Source: an uncultured Corynebacterium sp. (GTDB taxonomy: Bacteria > Actinomycetota > Actinomycetes > Mycobacteriales > Mycobacteriaceae). From it: DNA of 20,032 nucleotides. The position numbers and the translations under genes are program-made. This document shows, in pieces, positions 14,225 through 20,032 of this stretch (within the stretch, counting starts at the first letter, position 1; each line of letters starts with the position of its first letter). Location of the stretch: the NCBI RefSeq assembly GCF_937999985.1, contig NZ_CALLDG010000073.1, positions 1-20,032 on the forward strand. Reading direction: 5' to 3'. The notes beneath the pieces are model-generated. The model did not search any database and was not told the DNA's origin. It saw only the letters and a program-made list of their open reading frames with translations.

Positions 14225-14245
14225 CACTAGACCTTTAGAAAAATT

Positions 14246-14322
14246 TGGGGTGACTGACGGGACTCGAACCCGCGACACCTAGGATCACAACCTAGTGCTC
14301 TACCAGCTGAACTACAGTCACC
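14246..14322 (-). tRNA. tRNA-His (anticodon GUG), CCA encoded
   Basis: The 77-nt gene includes G-1, acceptor stem GTGACTG/CAGTCAC, C73 opposite G-1 (the histidine identity pair), and an encoded CCA. The anticodon stem CTAGG/CCTAG holds loop TTGTGAT (anticodon GTG). The other two tRNAs in the window do not encode CCA. Confidence 0.95.
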
Positions 14323-14450
14323 ATTGCTGTTGAAAACAGCGGATCTCATGTTAGCCCACGCCCTGCGTCTTAACCAAAAGGCCAGCTCGCGAGGGGTGAA
14401 ACGGGGTAAAACGGGGCTAGGTGGGCGCTGGGGCGGCGCTAGTTTCAGCG

Positions 14451-15083
14451 CTAGATCGGAAAGCGCTCCATCGCTGCCTTCGCCGCGACCGTCGCGTCCG
14501 CGTTCGACGGGTCTGCCTCCACGAGCATCGCGCGGCGGTAGTAATCCAGCTCGCGGATGGATTCCTTAATGTCCGCCAGTGCGCGGTGCGCCATGCCCTT
14601 CGCGGGCTGGCCGTTGTACACGTGGGGGTACCAGCGGCGGGCGAGCTCCTTCAGGCTGGAGACGTCGATCATGCGGTAGTGCAGGTATTGGTCCAGGTGC
14701 GGCATGTAGCGGTTGATGAACTTCCGGTCCGCGCTGATGGTGTTGCCGGCCAGCGGCGCCACGCCTGCGGTGGGCACGTGCTTCTTCACGTAGTCGAGCA
14801 CCTGCTCCTCGGCCTCTTCCAGCGTGATGTCGGAGGCGCGGATCTGTTCCGTCAGGCCGGATTCGCCGTGCATCTTTGTCACGACGGCATCCATGCGGGC
14901 GAGGTCGCGTTCGGTCGCGTGAATCACCAGGTCCAGCCCCTCGTCGAGGGGGGTGAGGTCCGCATCCGTCACAATCACCGCAATCTCGACGAGCACGTGC
15001 TGGTCCGGGTCGAGGCCCGTCATTTCGCAGTCGACCCACACGAGTCGATCGTTCTTGGCAACTTGATTCGGGGTGGTGTTCAC
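14451..15083 (-). CDS. orn: Oligoribonuclease
   Basis: Oligoribonuclease is a DEDDh 3'-5' exonuclease that degrades 2-5-nt RNA fragments, including pGpG and other linear dinucleotides, to monophosphates in the cytoplasm. The DEDDh residues are visible: Asp18 and Glu20 in WVDCEMTGL, Asp in NTISADRKFI, and the final His/Asp in HRALADI. The length of 210 aa is normal for actinobacteria. The GTG start has AAAGGA 6 nt ahead. It sits next to the cmrA-type gene and tRNA-His, as in mycobacteria. Its promoter has TAGAAT at 15113-15108. Confidence 0.97.
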   Translation of the reverse strand: MNTTPNQVAKNDRLVWVDCEMTGLDPDQHVLVEIAVIVTDADLTPLDEGLDLVIHATERDLARMDAVVTKMHGESGLTEQIRASDITLEEAEEQVLDYVKKHVPTAGVAPLAGNTISADRKFINRYMPHLDQYLHYRMIDVSSLKELARRWYPHVYNGQPAKGMAHRALADIKESIRELDYYRRAMLVEADPSNADATVAAKAAMERFPI

Positions 15084-15107
15084 GGATGTTCCTTTCTGTT
15101 GTTGATA

Positions 15108-15113
15108 ATTCTA
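15108..15113 (-). promoter_or_regulatory. -10 box (TAGAAT) of orn
   Basis: On the minus strand TAGAAT would start a transcript about 18 nt before the GTG, leaving room for the AAAGGA ribosome site. The -35 is not recognisable. Confidence 0.45.
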
Positions 15114-15140
15114 TGCCTTTTTAGTGACGCCCCCTCGGAA

Positions 15141-16055
15141 TCAGTCGCTTTCGGTTGCCATTTGGGCGTAGAACTTACCCACGATCGGCGCGGTGACCTT
15201 CCGCGGCAGGTACGTGGAGACGAAGTTCATGGCCTTGGACAGTGGGCCGGGGACTACGCGGAGTTTGTTCTTGGACAGGGCGGTCAGGGTGTCGATGGCG
15301 CAGTCTTCGTAGGTGGTCCAGAGGAAATCCGGGACGGCATCGTCTACTTCGGTGAGCTGCTCGTCTTCCTTGCGGGCCTCGCGCACCGGGCCGGGTGCCA
15401 GCAGGGTGCACTTGATGCCGTGGTCTTTGAGCTCGTAGTGCAGGGACTCGGTGAAGGTATTGACCATTGCCTTGGTGCCGACGTAGGTGGCGTTTCCGGG
15501 GATGGCCATGTTGCCGGCGGCGGAGCCGACGTTGACGATGCCGCCCTCGCCACGCTCCAGCATGCCGGGCAGCACGGCCTGGGTGAGTTCGTAGAGTGCG
15601 GTGGCGTTGAGCTCGAACTGCAGGCGCTCGTAGTCCCAGTCGAGGTCCTTGAACTGGCCGAAGGTAGCAATGCCGGCGGAATTGATGATGATGCTGACCG
15701 GGGTGGTGCGCAGCTCTTCCAGCAGTTCCGCGCGGGCGGAGGCATCCGCCAGGTCGACGGAGCGGATCTGCACGTCGCGGTCCGGGAATGCGTCCGCGAT
15801 CTCCTGCATGGGAGCCACGGTGCGGGCGACCAGGAGCAGGTCGTAGCCGCGCCGAGCGAGCTCCTCGGCGATGGCCTTGCCGATGCCGGAGGAAGCGCCG
15901 GTGATCACAGCGTAGGAGCCCGGGGTGGGGGCGGGGAGGTCCAGCTCTACGGACTTCTGGGACTTGCCCAGGCCGAACGGCAGTGGGACGGGGAGCTGCT
16001 CTAGGGGGAGGGAGCGGAGGGCGTCAATAGGGTTAAAGCGGCTATTCGCAGTCAT
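15141..16055 (-). CDS. cmrA: Short-chain reductase, probable mycolate reductase CmrA
   Basis: The 304-aa protein is a classical short-chain dehydrogenase: TGASSGIG (residues 52-59) binds the nucleotide, Asn125-Ser-Ala-Gly follows, and Ser178, Tyr191 and Lys195 form the catalytic set. An extra 45-residue N-terminal segment and a C-terminal extension fit the CmrA/Rv2509 group, which reduces the beta-keto ester left by Pks13 to give mature mycolic acid for the outer membrane. Adjacency to orn matches Rv2509-Rv2511 and raises confidence, but other SDR roles are not excluded by sequence alone. ATG 16055 was chosen because TATGGT ends 7 nt upstream, fitting a leaderless transcript; ATG 16067 would overlap this box. 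Confidence 0.82.
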   Translation of the reverse strand: MTANSRFNPIDALRSLPLEQLPVPLPFGLGKSQKSVELDLPAPTPGSYAVITGASSGIGKAIAEELARRGYDLLLVARTVAPMQEIADAFPDRDVQIRSVDLADASARAELLEELRTTPVSIIINSAGIATFGQFKDLDWDYERLQFELNATALYELTQAVLPGMLERGEGGIVNVGSAAGNMAIPGNATYVGTKAMVNTFTESLHYELKDHGIKCTLLAPGPVREARKEDEQLTEVDDAVPDFLWTTYEDCAIDTLTALSKNKLRVVPGPLSKAMNFVSTYLPRKVTAPIVGKFYAQMATESD

Positions 16056-16062
16056 GGCTACA

Positions 16063-16068
16063 ACCATA
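16063..16068 (-). promoter_or_regulatory. -10 box (TATGGT) for leaderless cmrA transcript
   Basis: On the minus strand TATGGT ends 7 nt before the ATG at 16055, with no ribosome site between. Confidence 0.45.
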
Positions 16069-16409
16069 GCGGGCAGCCCCGACAGGGGGGTCGAGGATTA
16101 GCGCGCGCGGCGGGTGATGTGGTGGTTACTCAGCGGTGGGCTATGGCGAAAGGGCTACTAAACGCTGGAAAGGCACGACTCATGAGGCGGTTTCCGAAAT
16201 TTAGACTAGCAGCGTCATTGCCGCTGGCACTGCAACTTCAGTCCATGACAATAAGTTCCTGATTCCAATTCTGCCCCGCTCTCAGCGGCCTGCAATTACC
16301 AGCACAAACGACGTTGTAGGCCAATTCTTGGGGAGTTTTTCGAACATACTTCGAGGCTCGTGTCGTGCCGCTAGTTTACGATGGTGTGAAAGACCGGAAA
16401 GGAGACACA
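16069..16409. other. Intergenic stretch at the left edge of the AT-richer segment
   Basis: No gene is seen. Base composition shifts towards A/T from about 16,150 onward, which may mark the island boundary. No tRNA or direct-repeat attachment site is visible. Near its end TACGAT (16377-16382) is a usable -10, with AAAGGAG as ribosome site at 16397-16403 for the next gene. Confidence 0.5.
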
Positions 16410-16595
16410 ATGAGCGAGAATGAGGTTCTGTTCCCTGGCGTGCCGATTAGTGACAGCGAGCGCGAATCATGGGATCGCGAGACCAGAAAACTCCGCGAGG
16501 CTTGGGAAGTTGGTCGCAAAAGATTTAGTGAAGCATCCCAGTGCTCTCCACGAACTCCGTTCCGTCCCGCTTTCACGGGTGGAGCTTTCGTCTAA
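16410..16595 (+). CDS. Small hypothetical protein ahead of the serine protease; likely frame ambiguity
   Basis: The 61-aa frame starts MSENEVLFPGVPISDSERES after an excellent AAAGGAG ribosome site, and is highly charged and helical up to about residue 38 (REAWEVGRKR). The last 24 residues (SQCSPRTPF onward) look unlike protein. Skipping one A at the A4 run 16518-16521 moves into a frame reading KDLVKHPSALHELRSVPLSR and ending at a TGA (16600-16602) that overlaps the next ATG as ATGA, a common coupling signal. So the true product may be about 63 aa with this other end. No known family is recognised. It is almost certainly co-expressed with the protease, perhaps as its partner or regulator. Confidence 0.6.
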   Translation: MSENEVLFPGVPISDSERESWDRETRKLREAWEVGRKRFSEASQCSPRTPFRPAFTGGAFV

Positions 16596-16598
16596 ACC

Positions 16599-17435
16599 AT
16601 GAGTTACACTCCGCTTTTCTTCGCACAGAATGCACACCGTTACGACCGACGTGAGCTAATAAACGCTTACGAGGAGAAGTATGACTGCAACCTGGCAGTG
16701 ATGATCGACCAGGTAACACCCAACAGCGTCACCTTACTGAATGAGTGTCTGCATGCTAAGGAGCTGGACAAGCCGTTGCATTTGATGCTGCGGTCACCGG
16801 GCGGCGACCCTGAAATTGCCATCCGCTTGATCCGCATGTGTCATGATGCAAGTTCCGAGTTCGTAATTCTGGTCCCCGAGATTGCAAAATCCGCTGCGAC
16901 CATCATGGCTCTGGGAGCGGACTCCATTATCATGGGACCGACTTCCGACTTGGGGCCTATTGATCCCCAAGTGTTTGTCCCTGGCAGAGGGTTTATCAGC
17001 GCCAAAGATATGATGGCCGCTTACGACCGTGCGCTTGAAATGGTCGCTGCGGCCCCGGATACCGCTCAGCTTCATGCCGTACTACTTGGTGGAGTCGACG
17101 CTACGACGGTTCAGTTCGCCCGTTCGGCACTTGACCGGATTGCCGACATCGCACGTCAAGCTGTGGAGAGTAACGATAATCGCACTCCAGATGAAGTCGA
17201 TGCCTTGTGCAATCAAATCCAGGCACCCTTGATTGACACACCGAAGATGCACGGAGCGGTAGTAGGTGCCCGTGAGGCGCTCGACGCAGGATTGCCGGTC
17301 GAACGCTTAAATATGGATAACGAGCAATGGGTGGCTATCCAAGAATTGTGGGCTAGGTATTTCGCTCTCGGACCTGTAGACCGAATGCAGGCTTACGAGG
17401 GTACGAAGGCATCTCAGGTTCACTTTTACGAATAG
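16599..17435 (+). CDS. ClpP/SDH-fold serine protease (serine dehydrogenase proteinase family)
   Basis: The 278-aa protein matches the SDH_sah-type branch of the ClpP/crotonase fold. The oxyanion-type loop RSPGGDPEIAIRLIRM (residues 65-80) is followed by PEIAKSAATIMALGADSIIMGPTSDLGPIDPQ (93-124). Ser98 in KSAAT is the expected nucleophile, and the SDLGPIDPQ segment is characteristic. The family includes membrane-associated and soluble serine proteases related to SppA; there is no signal peptide or membrane helix here. It overlaps or closely follows the small gene upstream, so both form an operon. Many codons end in A/T, unlike the housekeeping genes. Its substrate is unknown; a role in island defence or protein turnover is only inference. 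Confidence 0.82.
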   Translation: MSYTPLFFAQNAHRYDRRELINAYEEKYDCNLAVMIDQVTPNSVTLLNECLHAKELDKPLHLMLRSPGGDPEIAIRLIRMCHDASSEFVILVPEIAKSAATIMALGADSIIMGPTSDLGPIDPQVFVPGRGFISAKDMMAAYDRALEMVAAAPDTAQLHAVLLGGVDATTVQFARSALDRIADIARQAVESNDNRTPDEVDALCNQIQAPLIDTPKMHGAVVGAREALDAGLPVERLNMDNEQWVAIQELWARYFALGPVDRMQAYEGTKASQVHFYE

Positions 17436-17572
17436 CATTCACGACTGGGGTATTCGCCCCCCGCCAGACGTCTGTTAGCGCCTCTAACAATCAAGAACTT
17501 CGCGCGGGCTTTAAAAGAGCATCTTCTTAGTTGTCCATCCGCTTCGCGATTCGCCTTGGAGCGTGAACCTAC

Positions 17573-17974
17573 TCACGCCCCTGGGTTCGACTTCCGCTTT
17601 AAGTCCTCCCACGACTCGGACGCTCGAATGTCTGATTCGTAGGCAATGACGTATCCCCACTTCTGGCCCTCGAAGCCGTCCTCGCCGAGCAGTTCGCGTA
17701 CCAACACCCGGGCCGCGACTCGTTTCGCTTGAACCGTCTCATCATCTCGTAGCTTGTCGGACTTGCCCTCGATGATCCACATGGTGCCGGCAGCATCTTG
17801 AGCGACAAAGTCCGGGTAGTAGGTGTCGCGGGTGGTGTACATGATCGACGCGCGATCAGAGACGTACAGTCGCTTCCACCAGACAATGTCCGAGGTGTAG
17901 TTCAGCAGCAGAGCCAGCAAGTACTCGCCACCCCACGAATCGAAGCTCGCTGCGGGGAACAGTCGGTCAAGTCC
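17573..17974 (-). pseudogene. C-terminal remnant of a restriction-type protein with PD-(D/E)XK nuclease
   Basis: The minus-strand frame is open from the IS edge to a stop at 17573 and codes for about 133 residues, starting near GLDRLFPAASFDSWGGEYLL. It contains YYPDFVAQDAAGTMWIIEGKSD, where PD, E and K form the catalytic pattern of PD-(D/E)XK nucleases. Similar ends occur in type III restriction (Res) subunits and related DEAD-box helicase-nucleases. The N-terminal helicase part is absent: the frame runs into the IS256 element. No start codon of its own is convincing, so it is probably non-functional. It converges on the serine protease gene with 137 nt between. Confidence 0.72.
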
Positions 17975-19375
17975 TGTGTAGTGGTGTAGCCGTTTGTGCT
18001 TTCGGCTCGATGTGAAGTTCGAGGCTAGGTTAGGCGGTTAGCTGGTGGTCGTCACGATGTTCTCCTGGATGGTGCATGAGGTGCTTGGTGTGTTCGAGTG
18101 CGGTCAGTGACATGTAGCGTTTTTGTTGGATCCAATGGTCGTGTTGCTCGGCTAGGATCGCGCCGACAAGCCGGATGATGGATTCACGGTTTGGGAAAAT
18201 GCCGACGACGTCGGTGCGTCGGCGGATTTCCCGGTTTAACCGTTCTGTGGGGTTGTTTGACCAGACCTTCGTCCAGACTGGTTTCGGCGCTGCAGTAAAC
18301 GCCAGTACTTCATCGAGTGATTCCTCCAAATATGCCGCGACGTGAGGGATTTTCAGCTCCAGCAGGTCGACAACTTCGCGGGCTTGAGCCCAAGTGGATG
18401 TAGCGTCAGGTTGCTGGAAGGTTGTCTGGAACATCGCAGAGACCATCGGCCATTGTGTTTTCGGGGCCTTTTCGTAGAGGTTCTTCGCGAAATGGGTGCG
18501 GCACCGCTGCTACGACGTATTGGGCAGCACTTCGGAAATGGCGTGCTGGATGCCTTCGTGGGCATCACTGGTGATAAGGAATACCCCAGTAAGTCCGCGG
18601 GCTTTTAAGTCCTGGAAGAAGCCTTTCCACGACGCGTTGGATTCCGCGGTGGCGACGTGCATGCCGAGCATTTCGCGATACCTGTCGGCGTTGACTCCGG
18701 TGGCAAGCAGCACTGAGCATTTGACCACCCGGCCGCCTTCACGGACTTTGATCGTGAGCGCATCGCACGATAAAAAGGCGTACCCGCCGGGGTCTAGTGG
18801 GCGGTTTTTGAAGTCTGCGACCATGTCATCGAGTTCTTCTGACATGCGTGAGACTTGCGATTTCGACATGCTGGAAATCCCAAGCGTAGCCACCAGATCA
18901 TTCATCCTGCGGGTGGAAACCCCTTTAAGGTAGCATGTGGCGATCACAGTCGATAAGGCCCGTTCTGCTCGTGAGCGGCGCTCTAACAGCCAGTCTGGGA
19001 AGAACGCGCCGTGGCGCAGTTTCGGCACCGCCACGTCGATCGTGCCGACACGGGTGTCAAGGTCGCGGTGGCGATACCCGTTGCGGTGATTGACCCGCTC
19101 GGTGGATACAGCTCCGTATTCGGCGCCGCAGACGGTGTCAGCCTGGGCGGAGAGGATCTGGTTGATAAACCCTTGCAGCATCTGGCGCATCAAATCCGGA
19201 GACGCTTGGGCCAGCAAATCATCCAGATAGGTTGTCGGGTCGGTAGAATGCGGTGCAGCGGTCATTGTCATAGGCCTTTCGGTGAGATGTGGTAGTTGAG
19301 TCGAAAGGCTAACTGGCGGTGGCCGCCCACTACTTTCCGGGCCCCACCATCAGCAAGCGTTACACCACACTAAGG
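17974..19375 (-). mobile_element. IS256-family insertion sequence (ends approximate)
   Basis: The element of about 1.4 kb contains one transposase gene. Its ends are imperfect inverted repeats: left CCTGTGTAGTGGTGTAGCCG (from 17973) and, reversed, right CCTTAGTGTGGTGTAACG (from 19375), sharing TAGTG, GGTGTA and CG with small gaps. No 8-9-bp target duplication is evident in the flanks. The two flanks carry fragments of different genes. Boundaries are accurate to perhaps 10 bp. Confidence 0.7.
18030..19271 (-). pseudogene. IS256-family (Mutator-type) transposase with in-frame amber codon
   Basis: The full frame of 413 sense codons has the usual IS256 length and layout. The catalytic residues are visible: Asp in SCDALTIKV, Asp in ITSDAHEGIQ, and Glu in NNPTERLNREIRRR near the C-terminus. 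A single TAG (18510-18512, minus strand) splits it after residue 253, in LPNTS-stop-QRCRTHFAKNL. Relatives usually have Trp before QRCRTHF, so a TGG-to-TAG change explains it. The stop separates the second Asp from the Glu, so neither part can be an active transposase unless the codon is read through. The two halves are in the same frame, so this is not a frameshift. Confidence 0.9.
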
Positions 19376-19615
19376 GACGCAACCGGCTATGCAGCGCAGA
19401 TGTTCTACTTCACGTTGGGTTTGGTGGCCACAAACGTTCACTTGATCGTTGCTCAAGGCGCTGACGATGCCTTCGAGAACGGTGTTGACCCAGAGCCTCC
19501 GAAGCCAAGGAGACGCCGGTATTCCGACGACCTTGAACCCGAAGACAAGGACTTGAGCTGGAACGGCATCGAGTTTTTACCGCCGCCAGTTAATGCTCCA
19601 CCCCTTGCGGCATAG
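19376..19615 (+). pseudogene. 3' fragment of an unknown gene truncated by the IS
   Basis: The open frame enters from the IS end and codes for about 79 residues: a hydrophobic segment (MFYFTLGLVATNVHLIVAQG), then a Pro/Arg/Asp-rich tail (PEPPKPRRRRYSDDLEPED) to a TAG at 19613-19615. It could start at ATG 19400 as a 71-aa protein, but there is no ribosome site, so a truncated C-terminus is more likely. No family is recognised. It is on the opposite strand to, and unrelated in sequence to, the nuclease remnant at the other IS flank. Confidence 0.5.
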
Positions 19616-19621
19616 CTAAGC

Positions 19622-19665
19622 AGGCCACCTGCCCGGTTTCGAATTGAAGCCGGCGCGAGTGGCCT
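19622..19665 (+). terminator. Long imperfect hairpin after the truncated gene
   Basis: AGGCCAC (19622-19628) pairs with GTGGCCT (19659-19665), and an inner stem pairs CCGG (19633-19636) with CCGG (19650-19653) and TTC with GAA. It starts 7 nt after the stop. No T tract follows, so it may instead be a mobile-element remnant. Confidence 0.45.
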
Positions 19666-19870
19666 AGAAGTCATGCGTGGGTTGGCGAAAATGGCGAAAA
19701 CCCCGTCCGACTACCGTCAAAAACGGTTATGCGGGCGGGATTTTTGCATCCAAAGGTTGCGAAAGAGGCGGCCGGCACAGAGATTCAGCTCAAGAACGGG
19801 CCGAAACTTAATTTTCGGAATCGTTGAGTCGATAATGTCGGAAATCGCCCATGACAATGGCGCCCCCGGC

Positions 19871-20032
19871 AGTGTCTGAAGTCAGGACATAGTTGACAGC
19901 GTGTTCCAGGGATAAGTGTTGTGACGGTTGTCAGATCAGCCGCGGCATAGTTGACAGTTTGCCACCGCAAAGCAAAACCGGTGATGGTTGACACCTCAGC
20001 TGCGACATTGTTGACAAATGAATAGTCCTAAC
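19871..20032. mobile_element. Multi-repeat terminal region of another mobile element (runs off the window)
   Basis: TTGACA occurs four times (19893, 19951, 19988, 20011), mostly in a CATxGTTGACA context. A unit of about 41 bp starting GTGACGGTTG at 19921 recurs at 19981 as GTGATGGTTG with roughly 75% identity, 60 bp on. Such multiple end repeats are known from IS21- and IS481-like elements, whose transposase genes would lie beyond 20032. From 19666 to 19870 no gene is seen. Confidence 0.45.

Noticed and set aside
14421..16004. 527-aa open frame on the plus strand
   Set aside because: It lies antisense to orn and cmrA, both with clear catalytic motifs; long antisense frames are expected in GC-rich DNA.

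Overview
The window looks like chromosomal DNA of a Corynebacterium or close mycolate-making actinobacterium. The DNA is GC-rich. It carries a cmrA-type mycolate reductase next to orn, an L,D-transpeptidase, DUF3817 and DUF3618 proteins, and a LAxTG cell-wall anchor. Several genes seem to be read from leaderless transcripts, with a TANNNT box 7-8 nt before the start codon. The species cannot be fixed from the sequence alone.

Layout. (1) 1-509: the 3' end of a surface protein with PKPED repeats and a LASTG anchor, closed by a strong terminator. (2) 647-5415: a conserved housekeeping block. It holds a metallo-beta-lactamase-fold hydrolase, rph, rdgB, an M20 amidohydrolase, and the opposite-strand pair of a DUF3817 and a small membrane protein; apart from the M20 gene this matches the order of M. 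tuberculosis Rv1339-Rv1343c as I recall it. (3) 5517-16055: a second conserved block, resembling Rv2521 back to Rv2509. It holds tRNA-Leu, bcp, a DUF3618 protein, an AbrB-type membrane protein, a luciferase-like oxidoreductase, tRNA-Lys, an L,D-transpeptidase, a phytoene/squalene synthase-like enzyme, a copper-chaperone-like protein, a flavin reductase-like protein, tRNA-His, orn and cmrA.

Inside block 3 lie accessory insertions. Two near-identical 112-bp elements with perfect 19-bp terminal inverted repeats sit about 3.9 kb apart and look like MITEs. Beside the first is a two-gene operon of unknown function whose larger gene is split by a +1 shift at an A6 run. (4) 16.1 kb to the end: a more AT-rich, island-like segment. 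It has a small ORF coupled to a ClpP/SDH-fold serine protease, the C-terminal PD-(D/E)XK remnant of a restriction-type protein, an IS256-family element whose transposase carries an amber codon, a fragment of an unrelated gene on the far side of the IS, and a cluster of TTGACA-containing repeats that look like the end of another mobile element continuing past the window.

The housekeeping genes fall into nucleotide and RNA maintenance (rph, rdgB, orn), envelope building (cmrA, L,D-transpeptidase, LAxTG protein) and redox or metal handling (bcp, flavin reductase-like, CopZ-like). The less ordinary signals are the MITE-like pair, the frameshifted operon, the iterated repeats upstream of the copper-chaperone gene, and the degraded defence/mobile region at the right end.
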